A DNA stretch of 64,000 nucleotides from Bryopsis sp. KO-2023 (taxonomy: Eukaryota > Chlorophyta > Ulvophyceae > Bryopsidales > Bryopsidaceae): contig BSYQ01000002.1 of assembly GCA_030272585.1 (NCBI GenBank), positions 1 through 64,000 of the forward strand. Direction: 5' to 3'. Below, one piece after another: positions 51,094 to 61,638 of this stretch. The position numbers were made by a program, and so were the translations under genes. How positions within the stretch are numbered: position 1 is the first letter of the stretch; every line of letters begins with the position of its first letter. The notes under the pieces were generated by a model. It did not search any database. It worked only from the letters and a program-made list of their open reading frames with translations, and had not been told where the DNA came from.

Positions 51094-51249
51094 GGAAACA
51101 GAGTGTTTGATGGCTAAGGTGGAACTCCTTATAGCAAGGGGGCGCGAAAAAGGATACCTTAGAAAAACTCTGTCGACTTCCAAACCAACTCTTTAACTTT
51201 AATGCGTTAGGTGCCTAAGTTATTTGGCTGGCGCAGTAAGTGTAGCTTC

Positions 51250-51668
51250 TGATAGTGAAGCTTGTGGGTGACGCAATAGTGGTCGGCTGTGTTGGTTGGA
51301 TTCGTGATAACTTGCTGGCTAACGCAAGTATACTTGTGGGGTTTGTTGGTTTAGACAACTCTCTAGCTAGCGCGGTTGTGAACGCTACTAGAGCACTTGG
51401 TTGGATAAGTGATTGCGTCAGGCAAACACTTAGACACACACACACAAACACACACACAAGCGGGAACACACCAATCCCACGAATCCCAAGTTCTTACAAC
51501 TAGAATGGAATGTCAAAACAACGAGTGGGCGTCTTAAGTACCCCTAAGTGTAGTACGCTGACGCATGCCCCAAACTCTGGGTCTAATCTGTCTTACTCGT
51601 GAACCCACATGCGTCAGCCACCCTCGGCTCTATCCCAAACTACCTCGTATAGCGCTAAAAGACTAACA
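51250..51668 (-). repeat. 3' LTR of copy D
   Basis: 419 bp, paired with 60920-61338. A C8 tract on the plus strand (51673-51680), G8 in element sense, is the polypurine tract. Confidence 0.95.
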
Positions 51669-51863
51669 TACGCCCCCCCCGCAAAAAGTGGGCGCCCACG
51701 CACACCAAAACACAAAGAAAAACAAAAACACAAAAACACAAACACAAAACTCATCCACTCCCATACCCACACCCAACTGTCTTGGACCTGTCTCTTGCTC
51801 TGACGTCGCTGACAGCTGCTGCACGCACACACTTGGTCGACGATAACTCCTTTTCCCTCCTCC

Positions 51864-53678
51864 TTAACGCTGTTCCGGCGCTTGCGCTTGCTGAATAGCA
51901 CGCTGCTCCTGCGCATGCGCTTGCTGCACTGCACGATACCGGACACAGGGATCAAATGCGGCAGCCACCCTCTTGGACTTTAGGAATGGCAGATCCCTTG
52001 TGATGCCGGACACCTTGAGCTGCCGCTTCACACACATGTTGCAGTGTGGCAACTTCTCGTGCTCAGCCGGGAACGGAGGGATTTCTTCGAACGTCGAGCG
52101 TGTCAGCTTCAACATATGGGCAGGTAGAGAGAATGGGGAGACGGTGGCGATGGACTTGTTGTCCACTTCCGCGACTTTTTGGACCGCCGTGACGATGCGC
52201 CCCAGCATTGAGTATGCCAACCAGTGAGCATCACACACGAGGTGATACCCACAAGGAAGGACGGAATACTTCTTCTGCGTCAGCCGCTGAGCACTTGCCT
52301 GCATTGGGCTTCTCCCGCACCAAATGCACATGGGCAACTCGTGAAAGTGCCGGTTGCCGCGGTAATTTTGCAAGGCTCGGTCCCTGGGGTTAGTATATTG
52401 GACCTTCGGCCATTTCTCCGACGCAGTGATGGGGTTGCAAGCCTCCTCGATATCCTCCCGTGACAGGTTCACTTCGCTGGGTGCAGCATCCACTTTGTCC
52501 TGAGCAGCCGCCTTTAGTCTTCTGAGCTTAACCTTTTCTCGGAAAGCCCGAAGTGCTGCTTCTGTTGGAGCTAACTCCAACGGTGGATGGACCGCACGCT
52601 GAACCTCTGTCACCTGGCTTGGCCCTTCATCATTCCTTATTTCCCCGTCCTCCAGTTCAGAACTAGGACCTTCGAGCCTAGGAGGTGGACTGCCGAAGTC
52701 AATTTCTTCGTTAAAATCCAAGTCCAAAAGCTCCTCCTCTCTCATGTCGAATAAGTCCTCCCCCGGTGCTATTGCGGTAGCCTCATCTCCGGGAGTCTGA
52801 ACTGTTGGCGCTGGTTGTGAGGGTGCTGGAGTCTTTAATGCGGCAGCCTTTAACTTGAGTAGCAAGTTGGCTCTTGCTGCATCTCCAGGCATACGATCCC
52901 TCGGTGGCTCACCACCTTCATCGTCACCGTCCTCTCGCCTTCTCTTTCCGTGTGGATCTTCATCCCTACACGGCGAGCTTGGGCGTTTGTTTTTCCCTTT
53001 CCCCTTGCCCTTGCTTGAGCCTCCCGCATCATCGTCCTTGGACGGTTTCAGATCAAGTGTTGCGTTTGACAACAGAACTTGGACTTGGCGATCCAGTTCT
53101 TCGCGTACCCGTGGTGCTGGTACCGGCGGGTTCAAACGCAGCATCTTGTCCGTTGTTTCGCTCTGCACTTGAAGTTTTTCAGAGCCGTCTCTGAGGGACT
53201 CTCCCAGCAAATCGATCTGCAGCTCTTGTTCTGCCAATTCCTTCTTAAGGTTGTTGGCTGCTGCACTCCACGCGGTTGCTACAGCTCGCTGCAGCGTTTC
53301 CTCTACCGCGGTAAATCGATCCACCATTCCCCCAAGAGCTTGTTTACGGAGGTCATTCTCACGATGGTTAGCCATCATGTGAGATTGGAACCTTTGCTTT
53401 TTCAGCTTCATGGCTTCCAATTTTTCTTCCAAGACCTTGGTCTTGTCCTCCGCTTCTTTCTTTTCCGCCTCCGCCTTTTCCTTGGCTTTCTCCGCTGCCT
53501 CCTTCGCAGCCTCAGCTGCTTTCATCCGGTCACTCAACTCTGAGAGCTGCCGGGTTAAGGCCTCATTGTTCTGCAGCACTTCCTCTGCGGTCGACGTAAA
53601 GTGCTGCAGCTCCTCTTCTTTTTGAGCTACCTCCGCTTCCAACCTCGCAATAATTGCGGCGGGTGTATCGGCAGCCAT
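51864..53678 (-). CDS. Third ORF of copy D (604 aa)
   Basis: Open, starting at the MAADTP Met (53678). All eight Cys/His positions of the C-terminal cluster are kept and the coiled coil is nearly identical to the other copies. CTTATAAG lies upstream at 53800-53793. Confidence 0.9.
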   Translation of the reverse strand: MAADTPAAIIARLEAEVAQKEEELQHFTSTAEEVLQNNEALTRQLSELSDRMKAAEAAKEAAEKAKEKAEAEKKEAEDKTKVLEEKLEAMKLKKQRFQSHMMANHRENDLRKQALGGMVDRFTAVEETLQRAVATAWSAAANNLKKELAEQELQIDLLGESLRDGSEKLQVQSETTDKMLRLNPPVPAPRVREELDRQVQVLLSNATLDLKPSKDDDAGGSSKGKGKGKNKRPSSPCRDEDPHGKRRREDGDDEGGEPPRDRMPGDAARANLLLKLKAAALKTPAPSQPAPTVQTPGDEATAIAPGEDLFDMREEELLDLDFNEEIDFGSPPPRLEGPSSELEDGEIRNDEGPSQVTEVQRAVHPPLELAPTEAALRAFREKVKLRRLKAAAQDKVDAAPSEVNLSREDIEEACNPITASEKWPKVQYTNPRDRALQNYRGNRHFHELPMCIWCGRSPMQASAQRLTQKKYSVLPCGYHLVCDAHWLAYSMLGRIVTAVQKVAEVDNKSIATVSPFSLPAHMLKLTRSTFEEIPPFPAEHEKLPHCNMCVKRQLKVSGITRDLPFLKSKRVAAAFDPCVRYRAVQQAHAQEQRAIQQAQAPEQR

Positions 53679-54127
53679 TATGTTTGTCGGAAAGAAAGAT
53701 ATAACAACGGTTTGTGCGTCTTTAGACTCTTTTTCACTCAGGAGCTCGCTCCGTTTACACAAACACTAGGGCAAAATGGTTCGAGGGCTGCGCTTATAAG
53801 GCTGGGTGACTCGTACACTTTCCTCGTTGAGTTATTGGGGTGAGACACCAACGTTTCGCTCGGTTGGAGTCTCGTCAAGACCACCTCAACACGTCACTTG
53901 ATAGGGGTTTTCTCGGAACAACCACACTATCTCGAATGTGACATCGTTTGCCCGGTTTCTAAAGTACTACTGAAGCTACACTTACTGCGCCAGCCAAATA
54001 ACTTAGGCACCTAACGCATTAAAGTTAAAGAGTTGGTTTGGAAGTCGACAGAGTTTTTCTAAGGTATCCTTTTTCGCGCCCCCTTGCTATAAGGAGTTCC
54101 ACCTTAGCCATCAAACACTCTGCTTCC

Positions 54128-57100
54128 CTATTCTCTTCCTTTCTGCAACTCTTTTCTTTCTTTCTCTTTAAATGCGCGAAGTATATCTGGTGCGTTAACC
54201 AGATTAGCTTCAGGTTCCCAAGTAGCGTCAAGTAGATCGTATCCTTTCCACAGCACTAGGTATTCACGATTGCGTTTACCTCTAGCCCTTAGGATATTTT
54301 CGACCTCATACTCTACTTCGCTACCAATCAACTCTCCTTCTGGAGGTTGTATTTGCCTGCTGTTATCACTCGAGGCGTGATAACGCTTGAACTTAGAAAC
54401 ATGAAACACTGGGTGAATGAGCCATGTTTCCGGAAGTTGAACTCTGTAAGCCACCTTTGATATTTTCTCTACAATTTCAAAGGGACCCACAAATCGACGG
54501 CGCAGTTTGGGACTCACTTTGTTCAAAGCAGCCAACGGAATAAAACGGCTTTTTATCAGGACTTTATCCCCTTTTTCAAAAGCAATATCTTTCCTCTTCT
54601 TGTTTGCACTCACACACATTCTGTGTTGTGCTCTAGAGTAATATGCTTTTGCGGTATCCAAGTCCTGTGCCATCCGTGCTACCATAGTCTTAACTGCTTC
54701 CACTTGAAATTGCGTTGCCGTCCCACCAATGTTTGGTGTTTCTGGATGGTACCCATACATCAAATATGCAGGTGCGAACCCTGTACTCGCATTCACTGCA
54801 TTGTTTGCTGCAAACTCTGCTGTAGGTAAATACTCAACCCACTTATGGGGATACCTCTCAGCATATGGCCTTAAGAAATTTTCCAGAGTACGTATGGTAA
54901 CCTCACTCTGCCCATCCGTCTGAGGGTGGTAAGCTGTACTCATACGAATCTCTGTACCCAGAGCTTTAAAAAGCGTCTGCCAGAACTTGCTGGTAAAGCG
55001 AGGGTCTCTATCAGACACAATCACTTTAGGTAGGCCATGGTTGCGGTAAACATGTTCGATAAAAAGTTGGGCGTATCCTGCAGCGGTAATCTCTTTAGTA
55101 CATGGGGCGAAATGCACAAACTTGGTAAGTCTATCGACAAAGACAGCTACAGCACTAAACCCATTGGATGCTGGTAGATCTGTCACCAAGTCAGTGGTAA
55201 TCTGCTCCCACTTCCGCTCAGGTATTGGCAGGGGTTGAAGTAAGCCCATAGGCTTCTGTGTGTCAGCCTTTATTTGTTGGCACACAGGGCATTCGCGCAC
55301 AAATGCCTTCAACTCATTCATCCACCCCTTCCACCAATATCGCCGCGCTAGGATTTCTCCTGTTCGCGCTGGTCCTGTATGGCCTGCCGAAGGTGTCTCA
55401 TGGCACTCCTTCATGATCTTATTGCGCTGGCCTTTAGGAACCACCACTTTCTCGACTAATCCTCTCTTTGGGACCGTCCAGAGTATTCCCTCTCTGAGGA
55501 AATATCCCTCAACTTCCTCGCCACTCTCAAGCTTCCGCAATATCTTCACCAAGGAGTTATCAGCTTGGAGGGCTTGTTTCCACTCGTCTTGGCTTGCTTG
55601 ATGCACTTGCCAAGTGGAAATGTTCATCGCAGTTTCCACGGGCTTAGGAACACTGCGGGAGAGAGCATCTGCTAACACATTAGCCTTGCCTTTGATATAG
55701 GAGATCTTGGGGTTGATCGAAGTCAGGTACCCCGCCTCAAGCCATCTTGCTTGGGTTCTAGAAAGGTTCCTCTGCGACAGAATATGCGTCAGAGGTTGGT
55801 GGTCAGTGAACACTGTTACTCCACCCGCACAACCTTCTAGATAATGTCTCCACTGCACCATCGCATAACATATTGCACACAACTCTTTGTCGTATGGTGC
55901 ATAGTTAAGCTCGGCAGGCTTGAATCTACGTGAGAGGTAAGCTATTGGCTGTAGCCCCTCTCCGTGATCCTGTGTTAACACGGCACCGATGGCCTCATTC
56001 GACGCATCAGTGATCACAGTGTAAGGCAGTGACGCATCTGGAAAAATAAGGACGGGAGCTTGACTTAAACGCTTTTTCAGTTCATTGAATGCGCCACGCT
56101 CAACCTGTCCCCATCTCCAGGGATGGTCTTTTTTCACTAAGTCATGGAGTGGTCCAGCAACATGTGCAAACTGGGGAATGAATTTCCTGTAGTATGAAAC
56201 CATTCCAAGGAAACTACGTACATCACTAACACTCTGTAGTTCCTTCCACTCCTTCACTGCCTTCACTTTTTGTTCCTGTGGTTTTAACCCACTTCCGCTA
56301 ATGCGGTAGCCAAGATAGTCTACTGTTGCGACAGCCAGCTCACTTTTACTTGCCTTAGCAAAAAGCTGATATTCTGCTAGTCGCGACAGGACTTTCTCTA
56401 AGTGTTCGGCATGCTGTTCCATGTTTTCAGAGAAGATGAGTATGTCATCGATAAAGACAACAACAAAATCATCTAAAAACTCTGCGAGTAGGTCTTGCAC
56501 TAGAGTTTGGAATTGCGCTGGGCAATTGGTTAGCCCAAAAGGCGCTACCAAAAACTCAAAGTGACCGTATCTCGTGCGGAACGCTGTTTTATCTGTATCA
56601 GATGGCCTTACTGGAAATTGCCAATAGCCTGATCGCAGATCTAACTTCGAGAACACTTTGGCTTTGAACACTCTATCCATCAATTCTTCTGGCAGGGGTA
56701 AAGGATATCGGTTTTTCACCGTCACCTTATTGATCCACCTGTAATCCACACACATCCTTAAGCCTCCATCCTTTTTCGGTACAAATAGGATTGGCGCGCC
56801 CCAAGGGGACTCGGATGGTTTGATTTTCTTCTGTTCCAGAAGGTAGTCCACTTGTGCTTTCACTTCATCCAGCTCTGCTGGTGAAAGCTTGTATATTGGA
56901 CGATGGATAGGTGTTGGATCCTCCAGGTCTATCTTAAACTCATGACCTTTTCTCTTCGGAGGGATCCCTGGGGGTAAATCACGAGGGAACACACCACGGT
57001 GTGTTTCTACCACCTTTTTAATTTCGGCAGGGGTGTCTGAACGAATAAGTTTGCCAATCTCATCCTCAGTGTTGAATGGCTGTGTTCGCTCTATTGCGTC

Positions 57101-57868
57101 AGGCAATTCATGTTGGCCTAAAGCTTTCTCTTCAGATTCTTGCACTACAACCATGAATGCTGTCTCTGTTTTGAGATGACGCATCATTCGTTTAGCTGAA
57201 CACTCAGTCACTGGCACTTCTTGCAGTATCGACTGTACTTTTCGTTCAGGTTCAATACTCTCTTGGGTTGGATGACGCAACGGAAGATGAAACACTTGGC
57301 TGTTTTTGCAAACTGAAATCTCATTCTGCTGAAAGTCTATGCGGGGGTTTTCTTTCTGCAACCAAGGCATGCCCAATATTAGGTCATAACCAAGGTCTGG
57401 GAACAGATCCGCTTTCATTTTGCACTTCAGCCCTCCTATCTTTACTCGGAGGTTGTTACAGCTGCCAGCCAGTTCTTTAATATCTCCGTTTGCCAACATT
57501 GCTCTCTTTGAGCTTGGTGTAATCGACAACCCGAGATCACGCGCTACCTTATCATTGATATAGTTTGCGGTACTTCCACAATCAATGAATGCATAAAGGT
57601 CCGTGGTCTTGATCCGTGCTTTTACTTCGTACCCTCTCACAGGCACTTCTTGAATTTTTAACAGAGGGCATGTGTCACCCTTGGTTGACGAAGTTGATCG
57701 AACTTCTGACACATTAACTCGCTCTGTGGTAGACCGCTGGGTTGTTTCGGACCCACTATCGTCTACGTCTGCAGGCAGGGACTCCTGTAGACTACTCTGT
57801 GACTCCAATGAGCCCACAGATTCACTAACAGAGGGAAGAGATGCAGATGACGCATGAGGCGCGTCCAT
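54128..57868 (-). CDS. pol: Pol of copy D (1246 aa)
   Basis: Open, same domain order and catalytic residues as copy C, with almost no amino-acid differences from it. It is in the -1 frame behind GTTAAAC (58132-58126). Confidence 0.97.
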   Translation of the reverse strand: MDAPHASSASLPSVSESVGSLESQSSLQESLPADVDDSGSETTQRSTTERVNVSEVRSTSSTKGDTCPLLKIQEVPVRGYEVKARIKTTDLYAFIDCGSTANYINDKVARDLGLSITPSSKRAMLANGDIKELAGSCNNLRVKIGGLKCKMKADLFPDLGYDLILGMPWLQKENPRIDFQQNEISVCKNSQVFHLPLRHPTQESIEPERKVQSILQEVPVTECSAKRMMRHLKTETAFMVVVQESEEKALGQHELPDAIERTQPFNTEDEIGKLIRSDTPAEIKKVVETHRGVFPRDLPPGIPPKRKGHEFKIDLEDPTPIHRPIYKLSPAELDEVKAQVDYLLEQKKIKPSESPWGAPILFVPKKDGGLRMCVDYRWINKVTVKNRYPLPLPEELMDRVFKAKVFSKLDLRSGYWQFPVRPSDTDKTAFRTRYGHFEFLVAPFGLTNCPAQFQTLVQDLLAEFLDDFVVVFIDDILIFSENMEQHAEHLEKVLSRLAEYQLFAKASKSELAVATVDYLGYRISGSGLKPQEQKVKAVKEWKELQSVSDVRSFLGMVSYYRKFIPQFAHVAGPLHDLVKKDHPWRWGQVERGAFNELKKRLSQAPVLIFPDASLPYTVITDASNEAIGAVLTQDHGEGLQPIAYLSRRFKPAELNYAPYDKELCAICYAMVQWRHYLEGCAGGVTVFTDHQPLTHILSQRNLSRTQARWLEAGYLTSINPKISYIKGKANVLADALSRSVPKPVETAMNISTWQVHQASQDEWKQALQADNSLVKILRKLESGEEVEGYFLREGILWTVPKRGLVEKVVVPKGQRNKIMKECHETPSAGHTGPARTGEILARRYWWKGWMNELKAFVRECPVCQQIKADTQKPMGLLQPLPIPERKWEQITTDLVTDLPASNGFSAVAVFVDRLTKFVHFAPCTKEITAAGYAQLFIEHVYRNHGLPKVIVSDRDPRFTSKFWQTLFKALGTEIRMSTAYHPQTDGQSEVTIRTLENFLRPYAERYPHKWVEYLPTAEFAANNAVNASTGFAPAYLMYGYHPETPNIGGTATQFQVEAVKTMVARMAQDLDTAKAYYSRAQHRMCVSANKKRKDIAFEKGDKVLIKSRFIPLAALNKVSPKLRRRFVGPFEIVEKISKVAYRVQLPETWLIHPVFHVSKFKRYHASSDNSRQIQPPEGELIGSEVEYEVENILRARGKRNREYLVLWKGYDLLDATWEPEANLVNAPDILRAFKEKERKELQKGRE

Positions 57869-58122
57869 CTCATCCGGTGTGCTTTCCTTCTGTTCATTTT
57901 TCCAATCGCAGTTGTCATGTGCCGATTGGGTAGATGTGGAGAGTGTCTCTGTTCTCTCTTCACGCGGTGTACTAGTCCGCGCCCCAGGTTTTCCGCTGTG
58001 AGTACAAACCTTTTTCGAGGCACCTACTTTTGATCTTAGCTTCCTACGCCGCCTACGAACTCTGTTTCGCTTACGACGTTTGCGTCGGCCAGGCTCAGAC
58101 GAAGCAGTTTCCTGCCTGGCGG

Positions 58123-60774
58123 TCAGTTTAACATTTTTTTTACATCGGGGAGGTTTTTCACCTCTTCCAATCTAGGACATTGCCTCACAGGATGACCCTT
58201 CTTTCCACAAAGATAACAATTATATCCCCCTCCCCCCTGGGGGTTCTGTCTTCCTTGATTGGCTTGTCCTCTTCCACGGTTACCACCACCGCGTCCACGT
58301 CCACCACCACCACGTCCTCCTCCTCGTCCTTGTTGCTGTTGCTGCTGCTGTTGCACTCCTGCGGCAGCTTGTGGTGGTGCTTGGGCTGGTGGTGTGGGGT
58401 TCTGCTGCTGCTGACCCTGATTCTGGCCTTTCTTCTTTCTTCCACCACGCCAGACTCCTTTCTTTTTCTGATTGGTTTGCCCTCCTTGGCCTTGTGTTCC
58501 AACTCCAAGGGCTTCCAATCGTTCGGCGGATATGATGGCGGCCTCGACATCTCGAGGTACCGTTGCTGCGACTAACTTCTGAACTTCACTTTTAAGTCCA
58601 TCCACGAAGAGCAAATACTGGTGATCCTCTTCGAGGTCTGGAATCCTCAAGACTAACCGCTGAAACTCTTTGACGAACTGTTTCACGGTTCCAGTCTGCT
58701 TGAGTTTATGGAGGTCACGCCACGCTTCATCTCGATCACTAGAGAATTCGAAAGCTGTAGCTAAGCCATCCATGAAGTCCATCCAGTCACGGAAGGGTGG
58801 TCTTTCACCTCGGTGAATTTTCAACTCTTGCATCGTTAACCAATCCGAGGCAGCCCCATAAAGGTTAGTGGCCATAATCGACTGCCACTGTGCTTCATGC
58901 ACTCCGCAGGTTCTCAAGTACCGCGTCATGAGCACTTGCCATTTACGGGCTTTTGGTTCTCCACTTCCGTTAAATGCGCGAGGCATTTGCAACTTGACGG
59001 TGCTAGGCAACCACTGTCCTTGCCTAGGAGGTCCTGGCCCTGCTGGTCCAGCGCCACCTCCACCTCCACCTCCATCAGGAGGTCCACCGGGAGGTCCACC
59101 GCCTCCACCATCTCCACCGCCGCCACCACCTCCTCCGCCATCAGGCGCACCTGGAATGCGGGAAGGTGGGCGGTTTCGTCTGTCGCGGTAATCATCACCG
59201 CCATCATCATCTGGGTCGTCATCACCAGGGTCTCCAAAGTTACCACGCATGCGAGGAACTCGACTGGGTCCACCAGTAGACTCATATGAACCAAGTGCAG
59301 CAAAGGGATTATTTTCTACCCTTGCTCCCAAAGCACTTAACCCAAGTCCCAATCTTCCAGTACGTGTGGGGATCTGCATGGGTTCTTTTCCTTTCTCTTC
59401 TCTGACCTGTGCCTTAGCACGCTCAAGGTCAATTTGATATAATACTTCTGCTGAGGAGAGAACTCTTGGGTTAGTTCGTGTGGGTCTACGTGATCCATCG
59501 GCAGAGTCGGGTTCTGAGATGCGTACTCCAGGCTGAGCTCTTGTACTTGGAGGTATCAATTGAGGGAATGTGAAATCAGCGTCTGGTGCGCTGTCCACTG
59601 CAGTGCATGGTGGTGCTTCTGCAGCAACAATTTCACCCTCCTCGACCTGTACTGCTGGAGGAGCCGGTATTGTTGAGGTTCCTGCCCCAACCATTCCTAC
59701 CGCGAAGCTCTGGTCTAGTGGCGGCCATGATGCAGCCAACTGCTTTACTGATTTCTTCGGCAGCGGCATCCCAAAGGCTGAGTCCTCAGGCTCAGGAGAA
59801 GTTGATTCTTCTCGCTCTGGTGATACTGCTCGAGCATCACTTCCACTTTGGGCACTCTGACTTCCGCCACTCACATCCTCCATGCTTCGTTCCAGGCCAG
59901 ATAATCTTAAGGCAACCACATCAGCTGCATCTTGCTGCTGATCCCAGGTTTTGGATGCCTTTTTCTCCAAGGCAATCAAATCTTTTTGAATTGCTACTCT
60001 TGAGCTCTGCAAACGCTTCACCTCAGCACCTTGTTTATGCAAGGACTCCCGAAACAATTCTAGAGTCCGTTCGACTTTTTCGTTGGAATCCGCAACAGTT
60101 CCTAATAAGCCTTCAATTCTCCGCCCTTGAACAAGGGATAACTCGGAGAGTTGTTTTAACTGAAGTGCTGATGCTTCAGTTGCTTCTTTTAGGTCAGCAA
60201 AACGAGAGTCCGCTAGAATGTCTGCGGCATCCATTCTCCTCGTTATTGCATCCACAGAAGCTTTGATCTCGGCTCTTTCTTTTCTATGGTCGATATCTTG
60301 GCGTAATAGCCTCTGCTCGTATCGACTATGTTGAGCCGCTACTGAATCCAGCTTCTGCTGTTGCGACACCACCGCATGCTGTGTGGCCTCAACCTGTTGC
60401 GCATGCTGGTGCTGTGTTTCCAGCGCCTGCCCGATCACCTCTGATGCGCCAGCCAGTTGGTTCGACACAGAGGCCTCAGCATGGGCTAGCCTCTGCCCCA
60501 GTGTCTGGTCAACTTGCTGCAGGTGACCCCTTAGCCCGTGGGCTAAATCGTCCACACGGTCATGGACCGCATCCACATCCTCTCTTAAGGCTTCCGCATC
60601 AGCTCCCATGTCTATGTCGACAGCTGCTTGCTGGACATTGTGGATGTTCTGGACGTTTATTTGTTGATACACAACATTGGGTGCGTCAGGCAATTCCTCA
60701 TCGAACTCAGGTTCAATCCCTGGCTCTTCAACTTGAGGCTCGCGCACTGCCAATGCGTGTTCACGGTCAGCCAT
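58123..60774 (-). CDS. gag: Gag of copy D (883 aa)
   Basis: Open, same length as copy C. Same coiled-coil, acidic, Gly/Pro, capsid and CCHC layout. Confidence 0.95.
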   Translation of the reverse strand: MADREHALAVREPQVEEPGIEPEFDEELPDAPNVVYQQINVQNIHNVQQAAVDIDMGADAEALREDVDAVHDRVDDLAHGLRGHLQQVDQTLGQRLAHAEASVSNQLAGASEVIGQALETQHQHAQQVEATQHAVVSQQQKLDSVAAQHSRYEQRLLRQDIDHRKERAEIKASVDAITRRMDAADILADSRFADLKEATEASALQLKQLSELSLVQGRRIEGLLGTVADSNEKVERTLELFRESLHKQGAEVKRLQSSRVAIQKDLIALEKKASKTWDQQQDAADVVALRLSGLERSMEDVSGGSQSAQSGSDARAVSPEREESTSPEPEDSAFGMPLPKKSVKQLAASWPPLDQSFAVGMVGAGTSTIPAPPAVQVEEGEIVAAEAPPCTAVDSAPDADFTFPQLIPPSTRAQPGVRISEPDSADGSRRPTRTNPRVLSSAEVLYQIDLERAKAQVREEKGKEPMQIPTRTGRLGLGLSALGARVENNPFAALGSYESTGGPSRVPRMRGNFGDPGDDDPDDDGGDDYRDRRNRPPSRIPGAPDGGGGGGGGGDGGGGGPPGGPPDGGGGGGGAGPAGPGPPRQGQWLPSTVKLQMPRAFNGSGEPKARKWQVLMTRYLRTCGVHEAQWQSIMATNLYGAASDWLTMQELKIHRGERPPFRDWMDFMDGLATAFEFSSDRDEAWRDLHKLKQTGTVKQFVKEFQRLVLRIPDLEEDHQYLLFVDGLKSEVQKLVAATVPRDVEAAIISAERLEALGVGTQGQGGQTNQKKKGVWRGGRKKKGQNQGQQQQNPTPPAQAPPQAAAGVQQQQQQQQGRGGGRGGGGRGRGGGNRGRGQANQGRQNPQGGGGYNCYLCGKKGHPVRQCPRLEEVKNLPDVKKMLN

Positions 60775-60919
60775 GGTCTCTCAGCCACTATTTGGGAGTA
60801 CTCAACAACCACGGTTGGAGTTTCTCTCTACCAAACAAACAAACAAAAACGTTTGTTGCGCCACGTTCACAAGTTTCGATCTCAAGAACTTGAAGTTCTT
60901 GCCCTGCTCCGAAACCAAT

Positions 60920-61338
60920 TGATAGTGAAGCTTGTGGGTGACGCAATAGTGGTCGGCTGTGTTGGTTGGATTCGTGATAACTTGCTGGCTAACGCAAGTA
61001 TACTTGTGGGGTTTGTTGGTTTAGACAACTCTCTAGCTAGCGCGGTTGTGAACGCTACTAGAGCACTTGGTTGGATAAGTGATTGCGTCAGGCAAACACT
61101 TAGACACACACACACAAACACACACACAAGCGGGAACACACCAATCCCACGAATCCCAAGTTCTTACAACTAGAATGGAATGTCAAAACAACGAGTGGGC
61201 CTCTTAAGTACCCCTAAGTGTAGTACGCTGACGCATGCCCCAAACTCTGGGTCTAATCTGTCTTACTCGTGAGCCCACATGCGTCAGCCACCCTCGGCTC
61301 TATCCCAAACTACCTCGTATAGCGCTAAAAGACTAACA
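60920..61338 (-). repeat. 5' LTR of copy D
   Basis: 419 bp, flanked by GCTTC at its outer end. In element sense it is followed by AT and then TGGTTTCGGAGC, the likely primer-binding site. Confidence 0.95.
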
Positions 61339-61638
61339 GCTTCAGTAGTACTTTAGAAACCGGGCAAACGATGTCATATTCGAGATAGTGTGGTTGTTCC
61401 GAGAAAACCCCTATCAAGTGACGTGTTGAGGTGGTCTTGACGAGACTCCAACCGAGCAAAACGTTGGTGTCTCACCCCAATAACTCAACGAGGAAAGTGT
61501 ACGAGTCACCCAGCCTTATAAGCGCAGCCCTCGAACCATTTTGCCCTAGTGTTTGTGTGAACGGAGCAAGCTCCTGAGTAGAAAAAGAGTCTAAAGACGC
61601 ACAAACCGTTGTTTATATCTTTCTTTCCGACAAACATA

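Larger units (their letters stand above)
51250..61338 (-). mobile_element. Ty3/Gypsy chromovirus, copy D (nested in B after pol, looks whole)
   Basis: 10,089 bp on the minus strand, flanked by the target duplication GCTTC (51245-51249 and 61339-61343). It lies between pol and the third ORF of copy B. The LTRs (419 bp) differ at about two positions. All three ORFs are open. Confidence 0.97.
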
